From NCBI GenBank assembly GCA_016704345.1, contig JADJAH010000006.1:248001-312000 (forward strand): a stretch of 64,000 bases of DNA, read 5' to 3'. The position numbers were made by a program, and so were the translations under genes. The first letter of the stretch is position 1. Each line of letters opens with the position of its first letter. The DNA is from Ignavibacteria bacterium (GTDB lineage Bacteria; Bacteroidota; Ignavibacteria; Tepidaquicellales; Tepidaquicellaceae). Under the pieces are notes generated by a model that saw only the letters and a program-made list of their open reading frames with translations, was not told where the DNA came from and did no database searches. Positions 28,628-38,471 of this stretch are shown piece after piece.

Positions 28628-29917
28628 ATGACAAGAATTATTTTACTGCTCATGCTATTTGTTTTAACAAGCCAGTCAAAGTCACAGATATTCTCTGAAG
28701 ATTTTATTTACCCGATTGGCACACCCATTACTACAACAGGAAATTGGTCTGCAGCCAGCGCGGGAGGAACAAATCCGATTGCTGTCTCACCGGGATTGAC
28801 ATTCCCTTCATACATAGGAAGCGGAATTGGTGACGGAGTGAGAATGACTACGACAGGCGAAGACGACTCATCGTCAATAGTGTCCCGCCCGAATTCCGGC
28901 ACAGTGTATTCTTCATTCATGGTCAGTGTATCATCAGCTCAGGCAACAGGTGATTACTTTTTTGCTCTTAGCACTACCGGAAATGCATTTGACAACAGAG
29001 TCTATGCAAGGTCAAGTGGTGCAGGCTTTCAATTGGGAATCACAAAGGCAAATGAAGCCACGGTAAATTATGATCCAACGGTATATAGTTTTTTTGTCAC
29101 ATACTTGGTTGTGACAAAGTATCAGTTTAACGCCGGAGTCGCTGATGATGAAGTCAGCCTGTGGGTATTTTCTTCACCGCCACCTGTTCTTGAACCTTTA
29201 CCAAATGTAGGTCCAATTACTGCTGCTTCAACTGACGCCACCAATCTAAGCAGAGTATTATTGAGACAGGGCAGCGCTACAAACGCTCCCGCATTAGTGC
29301 TTGATGGTATCTACCTTGATGTTACATGGAACAATAATCTTCTGCCAGTAGAACTATCATCCTTTGTATCAGTCATCAACGAAAATAATGTAACACTTAA
29401 CTGGTCAACATCCACAGAAACCAATAACGCTGGCTTTGATATCGAAAGATCTTCATTCAATGGTACATGGACAAAGATCGGAAGTGTGAGCGGCAATGGA
29501 ACAAGTACCACACCGCACGGCTACTCATTCTCAGACAGAGCAGTTGCATCAGGAAAGTATAACTACAGACTGAAGCAAGTTGACTTCAACGGAAACTTTG
29601 AATATCATAACCTCGGCAATGAAGTTATCATCGGAGTTCCTGCAAAGTTTGATCTGTCACAGAACTATCCTAATCCATTCAATCCGTCAACAAAGATAAA
29701 TTATGATCTGCCAACAGACGGAAGTGTCAGCATCAAGTTGTTTGACTTATCGGGTAAGGAAGTTGCTTCACTTGTAAATGAAGTTAAGACTGCGGGTTAT
29801 CATACAGTTGACTTCAACGCATCCAACCTCTCAAGTGGTGTTTACTTCTACAATATTTCGGTAGATGCAAACGGAAACAACTTCTCTGCAACCAAGAGAA
29901 TGATGCTGGTCAAATAA
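28628..29917 (+). CDS. T9SS-exported surface protein with GDSL-HGW type N-terminal domain
   Basis: 429 residues, intact. A signal peptide (IILLLMLFVLTSQSKSQ) is followed by a domain of about 220 residues also found in the genes at 35476, 36999 and 38472. Landmarks are EDFIYPIGTPITTTGNWSA, SPGLTFPSYIGSGIGDGVR, DDEVSLWVFSSPPPVLEPL, VGPI and a final ALVLDGIYLDVTWN. It looks like a lectin-like beta-sandwich, but no family name can be given. The last 191 residues are copy 2 of the FN3-like plus T9SS cassette. The ATG follows an A-rich leader with no Shine-Dalgarno site, and a terminator follows the stop. Probable role: cell-surface adhesion or matrix. Confidence 0.8.
   Translation: MTRIILLLMLFVLTSQSKSQIFSEDFIYPIGTPITTTGNWSAASAGGTNPIAVSPGLTFPSYIGSGIGDGVRMTTTGEDDSSSIVSRPNSGTVYSSFMVSVSSAQATGDYFFALSTTGNAFDNRVYARSSGAGFQLGITKANEATVNYDPTVYSFFVTYLVVTKYQFNAGVADDEVSLWVFSSPPPVLEPLPNVGPITAASTDATNLSRVLLRQGSATNAPALVLDGIYLDVTWNNNLLPVELSSFVSVINENNVTLNWSTSTETNNAGFDIERSSFNGTWTKIGSVSGNGTSTTPHGYSFSDRAVASGKYNYRLKQVDFNGNFEYHNLGNEVIIGVPAKFDLSQNYPNPFNPSTKINYDLPTDGSVSIKLFDLSGKEVASLVNEVKTAGYHTVDFNASNLSSGVYFYNISVDANGNNFSATKRMMLVK
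29342..29914 (+). repeat. Copy 2 of the 573-bp FN3-like plus T9SS cassette
   Basis: Runs from LPVELSSFVSV to the end of the protein, exactly 191 codons, aligning without gaps to the copies at 27813 and 32766. Confidence 0.85.
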
Positions 29918-29957
29918 ATTAGCAGTAGCTTATTGGTTGTGATCACAACTATTCAGA

Positions 29958-29988
29958 AGCCGTGAGAGAATTTTCTCATGGCTTTTTT
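29958..29988 (+). terminator. Rho-independent terminator
   Basis: AGCCGTGAGA (29958-29967) pairs with TCTCATGGCT (29974-29983, one G-T pair) around a 6-base loop, followed by six T. Confidence 0.88.
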
Positions 29989-30341
29989 ATTTTCAGTAAA
30001 GGATTGCAAATATTTGATATAATCCTACTTAATATTAAATTTCAAGGTATAGTCATTATGATTTTGATTCAACAATTCAGATTCTGTAATTTTGTATAGA
30101 ACAAATAAGAAAATTCAAAGAGCTTTCACTGATCATTAACCCCAAAAACATGATCAAATTTATGAGAGTATAATTTCTTAAACTCTGCAACAGAGTAAAC
30201 ATAAGGGGTATCTTCAAACAATTGACTGCATCCTTTAAAGATCGAATCGAAGTTTTTCGGATTTTGTTTTACAGCATCAGTATTATCCTATCTTCAATTT
30301 TTCATCAACCGGCTTCATCATTCATTCAAAAAACATAAATC
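29989..30341. other. AT-rich intergenic stretch without recognised genes
   Basis: About 350 bases between two island genes. No open frame with family similarity, no tRNA and no clear hairpin. It presumably holds the promoter of the next gene, but no convincing consensus box was found. Confidence 0.5.
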
Positions 30342-33341
30342 ATGAAAAAGTTAAATTACTGCATCACTGCATTGATGTTCCTATGCATGGTTTCACAGAG
30401 CAGATCACAGCTCAGTCAGTATTCATTCCAGCAATTCGGAAGTTCGTACAGCGAGATCACCGGTGGCACGGTCGTTGGCAGCGCAACTGCTACAACCGGT
30501 AACGGAGCTTCACTTGACGATACAATATTTACGGCACAACCACTTCCGTTTACATTCAATTTTAACGGAATTGATTTTACAACTTATTCGATCAGCTCAA
30601 ATGGATTCATTACATTTGGTGCAACCAATCCGGCGGCAAATCTCTTCACTCCGATTTCTTCCAATACAGGTTATGACGGAGCAATATCTGTTTTGGGGAG
30701 AGATATCCAGGGTGTTTTTTCAACAAACGGATCACGGTCATCAGGAAGTCCGGTAATCTCAAACGTTAACAATTTCAGCGGAATTGTTGCGGGGAAATTG
30801 ATATCAGGCGGAGGGATTCCACAAGGTACTACTGTAGTGTCGTTCGATGAATCGCAAAACACAGTAACAATGTCTGCGAATGCCACGACCTCAAATCCGA
30901 ATTTCACATTCACGGTAGCTTCAGGTGAGATCATGACTGAATCTTTTGGTCCTATTGGTCAGAAGTTACTGGTAATTCAATTCAAGAACTTCAGGAAGTT
31001 CAATGCACTCAATGACAATTTCAATTTTCAGATTACCCTGTTTGAAAACTTTGAAACACCTAACCAAATATTGTTCTCGTATGGAAGCTTTGTCTGCAAC
31101 AATACAAATGCTTCGGCACAGGTAGGTCTTAGAGGAGCTAACAATAATCTGTTCAGAACAAGAGCGGGTGGAAACTGGGCCTCATCAGTTGAAGGATTGT
31201 CAAACAATTCAACCATGGCGTTGGTTGGAAACAGTGTCCCTCCGACTGGTCAGGGTTACACCTGGAATACTCCGCTTACCGACGACATGGGTGCAATATC
31301 CGCTAATCTAATAAACGGTAGAATTTTTTCTACCGGTAAGGGATATGACTTTGATGTTAAGGTAAAGAATTTTGGTGTTAATGTTCAAAATGTTGTACCG
31401 GTCTATTTTAACGTGAACGGCGGATCACCGGTTGGACCTGTCAGCACAACAGGGCCAATTGTTCCCGGTGATTCTGAGACGGTTTCCTTTAATGGAGGTT
31501 TTGCATTTACAACTTCAACTTCCGGAATTAATGTTGTAAAAATATACACCGCACTTACCGGCGATGGGGCTGCTTACAATGACACAATTACATTGAATGT
31601 TCCCGTGGGAGAAAAAATTTCGGCATACCCGTATCTTGAAACATTTACGGACGCTCAGGGATGGTCAGTCAGAATCGAAAGAAATGGCCCGGGTAATTCT
31701 ACGCCATTATGGATACTCGGAACTTGCACTAATCCCACAGGAGCTGCAAATGATACTGCGGCACGATGCAACTTCTTCGGACCCAACAACAATACCGGTA
31801 AAAGGGAGATACTTCGTTCGCCTGAATTTGATATGTCTGCGTTAATAAATCCTGTTCTGAACTTTTATGTTTCTTACAGAACATATCAGACTGCTAATGA
31901 TACAATCGAAGTTCTTGTTTCAACTGATGCAGGGATTACTTTTTTCAGTGCAAGTACAGTTTACAATAAATCAAACAACTCAACACCTTCACTTGCTACA
32001 AGAGGACCATCAAACACAAACTTTGTCCCGGATTCAGCAAACAAGTGGAGAAGTGAAACCATCAGCCTTGCAAATGTAGCAGGCTCCGGAAATGTGATCA
32101 TTGGATTCAGAGGAAAGAGCAATTACGGAAACAATGCATGGATTGATAACGTTGTTGTAACTGAATCAAACAGCCTCTGTTCAGAGACAATAACACAACC
32201 CGGGATATTCTACAGATGCAACAACCTTCTTCAGTTAGTATTCACTGATATAGGACTTACACCTCCCTGGGAAGAAAATGGTCCTCCGGGATCACCGGGC
32301 AAAATAGAGGAAGAGGTTTTAAGCGCCGGCACATTCTCAGATGTTCAGACTGATGCCAACATCAATGTTGTTTCCGGAACAAATACTGACAACCCTCTGG
32401 GTGGAGATGCAACTGTTGTACAGCATACAAATGTAGTTCCTCCTTCAGTTGCAGCAGTTCCAATTGCGCCGAATACTACGGCGACAACAAATGACGGTTC
32501 GATATACACGCCTGCAATCGTGTACAAGAAAAATTGGTTCACGGTAACATATACAGGCAATGACAGACTTGGTTATTCAAAGTATTACGTTTTCTTTGAC
32601 GTTAGTAATATGAATTTGCCGAATCCCGACAAAGTCTACATTGTCAAAAGATCTGATATGACTGATTCATGGCAATGCCTGAATACAGTAAACAGTGGAG
32701 GAATTCTCGCGGCATTTGATTTGACAACTTTCTGTGATTTTGCAGTTGCAGGTAATGACCAGCCTCTGCCCGTTGAATTAGCTTCTTTTGTATCAGTCAT
32801 TCATGGAAATAATGTTACTCTTAACTGGAGCACATCCACTGAAACCAATAATGCAGGATTCGACATCGAAAGATCTGGAGTTACCGGTTCATGGTCAAAG
32901 ATCGGAAGCGTGAGTGGCAACGGAACAACTTCAACTCCGCATAGCTACTCATATACAGACAAAGCAGTAGCAACAGGAAAGTACAACTACAGATTGAAGC
33001 AAACAGACTTCAACGGCAACTTTGAATATCATAACCTCGGAAACGAAGTTAACATCGGAGTTCCGGAGAAGTTTGATCTTTCACAGAACTATCCGAATCC
33101 TTTCAATCCGTCAACAAAGATCAACTATGATTTGCCATCGGATGGAAATGTCAGCATCAAGTTGTTTGACATATCAGGTAAGGAAGTTGCATTACTTGTA
33201 AACGAAGTTAAGACTGCGGGTTATCACACAGTTGAACTCAACGCATCAAATCTCTCGAGCGGCGTATATTTCTACAGATTATCTGTAGACGCAAATGGTA
33301 ATAACTTCATTGCAACTAAGAGAATGATGCTGCTTAAGTAA
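30342..33341 (+). CDS. 999-residue T9SS-exported multidomain surface protein with an inserted domain
   Basis: Intact homolog of the frameshifted gene at 25568. Order: signal peptide (ITALMFLCMVSQSRSQ); beta domain (SISSNGFITFGATNP); an extra segment at about residues 128-192; CARDB-like domain (DVKVKNFGVNVQNVVPVYF); choice-of-anchor-J-like domain (GFRGKSNYGNNAWIDNVVV); VTYTGNDRLGYSKYYVFFD domain; then the FN3-like plus T9SS cassette. The extra segment (VISNVNNFSGIVAGKLISG, GIPQGTTVVSFD, TVTMSANAT) is absent from the paralog. It resembles a small beta repeat common in phage tail and giant surface proteins. Monocistronic, with a terminator after the stop. Confidence 0.85.
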   Translation: MKKLNYCITALMFLCMVSQSRSQLSQYSFQQFGSSYSEITGGTVVGSATATTGNGASLDDTIFTAQPLPFTFNFNGIDFTTYSISSNGFITFGATNPAANLFTPISSNTGYDGAISVLGRDIQGVFSTNGSRSSGSPVISNVNNFSGIVAGKLISGGGIPQGTTVVSFDESQNTVTMSANATTSNPNFTFTVASGEIMTESFGPIGQKLLVIQFKNFRKFNALNDNFNFQITLFENFETPNQILFSYGSFVCNNTNASAQVGLRGANNNLFRTRAGGNWASSVEGLSNNSTMALVGNSVPPTGQGYTWNTPLTDDMGAISANLINGRIFSTGKGYDFDVKVKNFGVNVQNVVPVYFNVNGGSPVGPVSTTGPIVPGDSETVSFNGGFAFTTSTSGINVVKIYTALTGDGAAYNDTITLNVPVGEKISAYPYLETFTDAQGWSVRIERNGPGNSTPLWILGTCTNPTGAANDTAARCNFFGPNNNTGKREILRSPEFDMSALINPVLNFYVSYRTYQTANDTIEVLVSTDAGITFFSASTVYNKSNNSTPSLATRGPSNTNFVPDSANKWRSETISLANVAGSGNVIIGFRGKSNYGNNAWIDNVVVTESNSLCSETITQPGIFYRCNNLLQLVFTDIGLTPPWEENGPPGSPGKIEEEVLSAGTFSDVQTDANINVVSGTNTDNPLGGDATVVQHTNVVPPSVAAVPIAPNTTATTNDGSIYTPAIVYKKNWFTVTYTGNDRLGYSKYYVFFDVSNMNLPNPDKVYIVKRSDMTDSWQCLNTVNSGGILAAFDLTTFCDFAVAGNDQPLPVELASFVSVIHGNNVTLNWSTSTETNNAGFDIERSGVTGSWSKIGSVSGNGTTSTPHSYSYTDKAVATGKYNYRLKQTDFNGNFEYHNLGNEVNIGVPEKFDLSQNYPNPFNPSTKINYDLPSDGNVSIKLFDISGKEVALLVNEVKTAGYHTVELNASNLSSGVYFYRLSVDANGNNFIATKRMMLLK
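32766..33338 (+). repeat. Copy 3 of the 573-bp FN3-like plus T9SS cassette
   Basis: Runs from LPVELASFVSV to the end of the protein, again exactly 191 codons with no indels relative to copies 1 and 2. Confidence 0.85.
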
Positions 33342-33379
33342 TTAAGCGTTTCATGCAAGTATAATTGGTCGAATAAAAA

Positions 33380-33416
33380 AAGCCGTGAGATGAAAAATCC
33401 CACGGCTTGTTATTTT
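33380..33416 (+). terminator. Rho-independent terminator
   Basis: AAGCCGTG (33380-33387) pairs with CACGGCTT (33401-33408), with an A-run before and TATTTTTG after, so it may act in both directions. The remaining bases up to 33691 are AT-rich with no visible gene. Confidence 0.82.
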
Positions 33417-33691
33417 TGTGCTTAATTAAAAAAGTAGTTTGGATTTGTGAATGATAATTTCTAACTTAAGCATCCCCAAATGTAAGTACACTTCCAGATA
33501 ACATTTTTGAATTCAATAGACAGTCGATTGACCACACCTCAGACTATACTTGCTTGAACTGATAAACTTAACTGTCATGTCAGGATCCTTCAGAAGACAT
33601 TTGGTTGAAATTTCAATTGGAAGTTTAAGTTATGAATTGTCCCAAACTCTATCGCAAGAAATAATTTTTCACAAATCAAATAAATAAACAC

Positions 33692-35338
33692 ATGAAATCA
33701 AGAATCACTGCTTTGTTAATGTTCATGATCTTAGGAAGTTCAGTCATGAATGCACAGATAAGTTTCTTTCCTTACTATCAATCAGGGAACGGTCCGGGCG
33801 GGTGGACAGTAATTCAAACAACACCGATCTGGAATTTCCGATTTGCATCGGTTGGTCCTTCCGGCAAACTTAATGACACTGCAATAGTCTGCAATAATTT
33901 TGCATATGCATCAGGAACTGCGGGCACACTGGTATCTCCGAGTTTCAATTTCACTGCGCTTGCTAAGCCTGTAGTGCATTTTTATGTAGCACACAGGTCA
34001 TATACATCCGCTGAAAATGATTCATTGATTGTGAAGATCTCAACTGATGGGGGAGTAACGTTTATTGACACTCCTCTTCCGTACAAGAAATCAAGATCAA
34101 CCAATCCATCTCTTGCAACACAAACTCCGTCAACAGTAAGCTATAACCCATCATCCGCGAGCCAATGGAGACAGGAATCAATTGACCTGAGTGCTTATGG
34201 AGGATTTCCAAGTGTCATCATCGCAATAAGCGGAGTCAGTGGATATGGAAATAATCTTTGGCTCGATGATTTTACTGTAAATGATGCAGCTTCAATTTGC
34301 AGCGATAATGTAACTGCTCCGGGAAATTATAACTGCAACTCTATTGCGAGTGTCAATATGAATTCAATTGGAAACCCGACAGGCGGAAGGTTGAATGTAG
34401 TGCAGCATACTTATACGGGATATGTTCTAAGTTATTCGCCTGTAAGTATTGAAACGAATACAACTGCAACAACTCATGACGGTTCGATTTTTACTCCAAA
34501 TATTATTTCTCCCGACGGCTGGTTCACTGTTTCATATTCGGGAAATGACTTTAACGGATTTGCAAACTATGATATCACAATTGATCTTTCCACATATCTT
34601 TTCCTTAACGATATCACGAAAGTATATATTGTGAAAAGAGCAAGCATTGGAAGCCCATGGGTAGCTCTTAGTACAACAACAAACGGTACTTCTGTAAAGG
34701 CATCAGGAGTTACATCATTTTCTGATTTTGCAATAGGTGGTGACAGTGCAATCAATCCATTGCCTGTAGAACTCACTTCTTTTGTCGCGTCTGTCAATGG
34801 AAGGAACGTAGAACTGAAATGGACAACTTCTTCAGAACTGAACAATGCCGGATTTGATGTTGAAAGAAGGACTGAAGGGACTGAGACATGGACAAAGCTT
34901 GGGTTCATCGATGGAAATGGTACAACCGGACAATCCAGCAGTTACACATTTTCGGATAGAAATGTTGCTTCCGGAAAATACGGCTACAGACTGAAGCAAA
35001 GTGATTTCAACGGAAACTATACATATTACAATCTGAGTAGTGAAGTTATTACCGGTGTTCCTGAAAATTTTGCTCTAAGTCAGAATTACCCGAACCCGTT
35101 CAATCCTTCAACAATGATTAACTATGACTTGCCGTTTGATGCAAAGGTTAGCCTCATAGTGTTTGATATGTCCGGAAAAGAAGTTGCAGCTTTGGTTAAT
35201 GATGTGAAGACTGCAGGTTACTATTCGGTAAACTTCAATGCGGCAGGTATTCCAAGCGGAGTGTATTTTTATAAACTCACCGGAGAAACTTCGGGAAATT
35301 CATTCAGTGCTGTTAAGAAAATGCTTCTCGTAAAGTAA
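33692..35338 (+). CDS. T9SS-exported surface protein with choice-of-anchor-J-like domain
   Basis: 548 residues, intact. Signal peptide ALLMFMILGSSVMNAQ. Residues about 20-200 form a choice-of-anchor-J-like domain (FFPYYQSGNGPGGWTVIQ, SQWRQESIDLSAYGG, YGNNLWLDDFTVND) matching the middle of the larger proteins at 25568 and 30342. Next is the VSYSGNDFNGFANYDI domain, then an FN3-like repeat (VELKWTTSSELNNAGFDVER) and a T9SS domain (LSQNYPNPFNPSTMI to KKMLLVK). It is in effect the larger proteins without their first two domains. The C-terminal block is more diverged than the three cassette copies. Confidence 0.83.
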   Translation: MKSRITALLMFMILGSSVMNAQISFFPYYQSGNGPGGWTVIQTTPIWNFRFASVGPSGKLNDTAIVCNNFAYASGTAGTLVSPSFNFTALAKPVVHFYVAHRSYTSAENDSLIVKISTDGGVTFIDTPLPYKKSRSTNPSLATQTPSTVSYNPSSASQWRQESIDLSAYGGFPSVIIAISGVSGYGNNLWLDDFTVNDAASICSDNVTAPGNYNCNSIASVNMNSIGNPTGGRLNVVQHTYTGYVLSYSPVSIETNTTATTHDGSIFTPNIISPDGWFTVSYSGNDFNGFANYDITIDLSTYLFLNDITKVYIVKRASIGSPWVALSTTTNGTSVKASGVTSFSDFAIGGDSAINPLPVELTSFVASVNGRNVELKWTTSSELNNAGFDVERRTEGTETWTKLGFIDGNGTTGQSSSYTFSDRNVASGKYGYRLKQSDFNGNYTYYNLSSEVITGVPENFALSQNYPNPFNPSTMINYDLPFDAKVSLIVFDMSGKEVAALVNDVKTAGYYSVNFNAAGIPSGVYFYKLTGETSGNSFSAVKKMLLVK

Positions 35339-35362
35339 TTCTAATTTGTTGTTCAGATTTCC

Positions 35363-35400
35363 AAGGGCCGGTTGAGACAAACTTCCGGCCCTTTGCTTTT
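35363..35400 (+). terminator. Rho-independent terminator
   Basis: AAGGGCCGG (35363-35371) pairs perfectly with CCGGCCCTT (35385-35393) around a 13-base loop, followed by TGCTTTT. Confidence 0.82.
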
Positions 35401-35475
35401 AATTGTTAGAATTTTGTTAGGACTTTTACGTAAATTAATTATGGTTTTTTGTAAATCAATTTTAACTTAAATACC

Positions 35476-36804
35476 ATGAAAAGATTATTTGTTTTAGCGG
35501 CACTGATTCTACTCTTTGCATCAAGCCTGAACGCACAGTTACTTACCGAGAGCTTTGATTACCCTGCAGGAGATTCCCTTACTCAACACGGATGGATTTC
35601 ATTCAGTGGAACAACAAACGCTATTTTTGTAACTGCTCCGGGACTTGATTTTCCGGGGTATCAATTGCCAGGCATAGGTTTTTCAGCCAGGTTGAGAAAC
35701 ACAGGACAGGATGTCTATAAGCCTCTCGTGTCAAATCAATCCTCCGGAAATGTTTATACATTCTTTATAATTAATGTAGATACTCCGAGAGCTGTGGGCG
35801 CAACCGGTGATTATTTTGCCGGACTGCTTCCTTCTACAAGCATAACGAATTACACTTGCCGCATCTATATCAGAAGATCAGTTACCAAGACTGATACATT
35901 TGCATTTGGAATATCGAAGAATGCGATATCAGGCGGAGCTGTTACATGGAGCGATTCAATTTTCAGTACGCGGACAAACTATCTGGTTGGAGCCAAATAC
36001 ACTTTCAATCCTGGAACGACAACTGATGACGAGGTCAGTTTATTTGTATTCTCATCTGCCCCTCCATTAATTGAACCGTCACCTACAATCGGACCGGTAA
36101 CAGGTACGACAACAGATGTTGCAGATATAGGAAGATTTGCTTTAAGACAAGGTTTGGCAACCACTGCTGTGACTGGAAACATAGATGAGATATGGATCAA
36201 CAATGATTGGGGGACTGTCTTACCCGTTGAGATATCGTCTTTCACATCTTTGGTTAATGGAAGAAGTGTTACACTTAATTGGAGCACATCAACTGAAACC
36301 AATAATTCTGGATTCGCAATTGAAAGATCTTCCGGTGATGAATGGAAATATGCAGGATTTGTCAATGGAAACGGGACTGCATCTTCACTTAACAGCTATT
36401 CATTCACGGAGAATTCAATGAATACAGGAAGCTACAGCTACAGACTGAAACAAATCGACTTCAACGGAAACTTTGATTACCATTATCTTTCCGGTGAAGT
36501 TGTAATTGGCATTCCGTCAAAGTTCTCATTGTCGCAGAACTATCCAAATCCGTTTAATCCTTCAACAACAATAAATTTTGATGTACCTGCGGATGCATCG
36601 GTGTTGTTATCTTTGTATGATATGCAAGGAAAATTTATTAGGATCCTGACAAATGAAATTAAGTCAGCAGGATATTATTCTATGACATTCAATGCATCAG
36701 ATCTTCCAAGCGGAACATATTTCTACAGATTTGAAGCGAGCTCATCGAATCCTCTATCTTCAGGAGATTTCTCAGCTACAAAAAGATTGATGCTGATAAA
36801 GTAA
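35476..36804 (+). CDS. T9SS-exported surface protein with GDSL-HGW type N-terminal domain
   Basis: 442 residues, intact. Signal peptide FVLAALILLFASSLNAQ. The shared N-terminal domain carries the landmarks FDYPAGDSLTQHGWISFSG, APGLDFPGYQLPGIG and DDEVSLFVFSSAPPLIEPS. An FN3-like repeat (VTLNWSTSTETNNSGFAIER) and a T9SS domain (LSQNYPNPFNPSTTINF to KRLMLIK) follow. The DSL here is part of the AGDSLxxHGW signature and not a GDSL esterase active site. Same architecture as the gene at 28628. Confidence 0.82.
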   Translation: MKRLFVLAALILLFASSLNAQLLTESFDYPAGDSLTQHGWISFSGTTNAIFVTAPGLDFPGYQLPGIGFSARLRNTGQDVYKPLVSNQSSGNVYTFFIINVDTPRAVGATGDYFAGLLPSTSITNYTCRIYIRRSVTKTDTFAFGISKNAISGGAVTWSDSIFSTRTNYLVGAKYTFNPGTTTDDEVSLFVFSSAPPLIEPSPTIGPVTGTTTDVADIGRFALRQGLATTAVTGNIDEIWINNDWGTVLPVEISSFTSLVNGRSVTLNWSTSTETNNSGFAIERSSGDEWKYAGFVNGNGTASSLNSYSFTENSMNTGSYSYRLKQIDFNGNFDYHYLSGEVVIGIPSKFSLSQNYPNPFNPSTTINFDVPADASVLLSLYDMQGKFIRILTNEIKSAGYYSMTFNASDLPSGTYFYRFEASSSNPLSSGDFSATKRLMLIK

Positions 36805-36830
36805 CTCAATTATCTTCTATTCAACACAAG

Positions 36831-36858
36831 AAGGCCGGTTTATTCCGGCCTTTTTTTT
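36831..36858 (+). terminator. Rho-independent terminator
   Basis: AAGGCCGG (36831-36838) pairs perfectly with CCGGCCTT (36845-36852) around a 6-base loop, followed by a run of eight T. Confidence 0.92.
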
Positions 36859-36998
36859 GTTGAAAACGGTACTATTTAGCCCAGATTTGAAATGATTACA
36901 GAATATTAATAATCTGACAATTGTAAATTCTATTTGTTTAAGTTAATTTGCATAACATCAAACCACAATTCCCAAACCAAAACCAAATCCATTTAAAA

Positions 36999-38303
36999 AT
37001 GAAAAAGAAACTAGTACTTATTCTCTTTTTTGGACTCATGCTTAACGCATTTGCTCAACAGAGATTGATTGAGAATTTTGATTACACAGCCGGAGATTCC
37101 CTGGGTGCCCACGGCTGGACATCATTCAGCGGAGGCGCAACCAACAGGCTGCTTGTAACTTCACCTGGCTTAACTTACAGCGGATATCCGCAATCAGGAA
37201 TTGGAAATGCAACAACTATTACCACTACGGGACAAGATGCTTATGTTCCGTTATCAGCATCCATCGATACATCTAATGCAAGGGCAGTTTATGCATTCTT
37301 TCTTGTAAACGTTTCTGCTGCACAAGCAGGGGGAGAATACTTTGCAGCATTACTTCCTGCAACATCAACAACTTTTTATAGTGGAAGGGTTTACGCAAGA
37401 GATAACGGTGGAAATCTAAACTTCGGTATTACAAAGTCCTCTCCCAATGATACAAATAATGCTGCAATGTGGAGCACAAGCAATTACTCATATAACACTA
37501 CATATTTGCTTGTCATTAAGTACACTTTTGCTTCAGGTTTGGCACATGATGCTGTGAGCTTGTTTGTGTTTTCCTCAGGCCTGCCGGTTATTGAACCTGC
37601 TCCAACCGTAGGACCTATCGCATACACATCCGGCGATGCGGGCAATATCGGAAGATTTGCATTGAGGCAGAGTGTGGCAACAAGGGCTCCGAGTCTGGTA
37701 CTTGATGGGATCAGAGTTTCAACTACATGGAATTACACGACAACTATACTGAATGTAAAGATGGCTGTTCAGGGTCTCTTGAATGAAACAACAAACATAC
37801 ATTTAGTTAATGACTCGGCAACAATTTATCTCAGGAACAATACACTCCCTTACTCAATTGTAGATTCTGCAACTGCGGTTATCAACAAGACTACATTGAG
37901 AGGGCAGTTTGAATTCCAGAATACCGCATCAGGAACATACTACATGGATGTAAGATACAGAAAGAGTCCGATATTCAGAAACGGAATTGAAACATGGAGC
38001 AGAGCAGGTGGTGAAGCGCTTGTGCAGAATAACGGTTTCAGCTATGACTTTACTGATTCAGATGCTAAAGCATTTGGTAATAATCTTTTCCTGAAAGGCA
38101 CTACTTATACAATCTATAATGGTGATGTAAATCAGGACGGAATCGTTGACGGAGCAGACGCTGCAATAATAGATAATGACATTTCCAACTTCGGTTCAGG
38201 TTATCTGAATACTGATCTCAACGGCGATGAATTTATTGATGCTTCAGATGCATCAGTTACAGACAATAATGCATTTAACTTCATCGGAAGAATAACACCG
38301 TAA
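36999..38303 (+). CDS. Surface protein with GDSL-HGW type N-terminal domain and dockerin-like C-terminal module
   Basis: 434 residues, intact. Signal peptide LVLILFFGLMLNAFAQ. The N-terminal domain (FDYTAGDSLGAHGWTSFSGG, SPGLTYSGYPQSGIGN) is closely related to that of the next gene (FNYTAGDSLGAHGWVSFSGG). The C-terminus, however, is the dockerin-like module (KMAVQGLLNETTN, YLRNNTLPYSIVDS, GIETWSRAGGE, DVNQDGIVDGADAA, DLNGDEFIDASDAS, final TP) instead of a YPNPFNP sorting domain. The frame opens upstream at a TTG, but the ATG at 36999 directly precedes the signal peptide. A strong terminator follows. Confidence 0.83.
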   Translation: MKKKLVLILFFGLMLNAFAQQRLIENFDYTAGDSLGAHGWTSFSGGATNRLLVTSPGLTYSGYPQSGIGNATTITTTGQDAYVPLSASIDTSNARAVYAFFLVNVSAAQAGGEYFAALLPATSTTFYSGRVYARDNGGNLNFGITKSSPNDTNNAAMWSTSNYSYNTTYLLVIKYTFASGLAHDAVSLFVFSSGLPVIEPAPTVGPIAYTSGDAGNIGRFALRQSVATRAPSLVLDGIRVSTTWNYTTTILNVKMAVQGLLNETTNIHLVNDSATIYLRNNTLPYSIVDSATAVINKTTLRGQFEFQNTASGTYYMDVRYRKSPIFRNGIETWSRAGGEALVQNNGFSYDFTDSDAKAFGNNLFLKGTTYTIYNGDVNQDGIVDGADAAIIDNDISNFGSGYLNTDLNGDEFIDASDASVTDNNAFNFIGRITP

Positions 38304-38326
38304 CCATTTCATTCATTGCTGGTTCA

Positions 38327-38364
38327 AGAGAGGTGTAGAAGCAATTTCTTCACCTCTCTTTTTA
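38327..38364 (+). terminator. Rho-independent terminator
   Basis: AGAGAGGTG (38327-38335) pairs with CACCTCTCT (38351-38359), extended inward by AGAA/TTCT, and is followed by a run of five T and AA. Confidence 0.87.
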
Positions 38365-38471
38365 ATTCAACTTAATTCGGAAATTATCAAATTTTGAATT
38401 GGTAAAATTGGATTTTTTCCTTAATATAAACGAGCTGTTAAAATAAATTGAAACGAAAGGAGAATAAGTAA

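Noticed and set aside
35476..36804. GDSL esterase suggested by the GDSL string
   Set aside because: The string is part of an AGDSLxxHGW signature of a beta-rich domain. The Gly, Asn and His blocks of GDSL hydrolases are absent.
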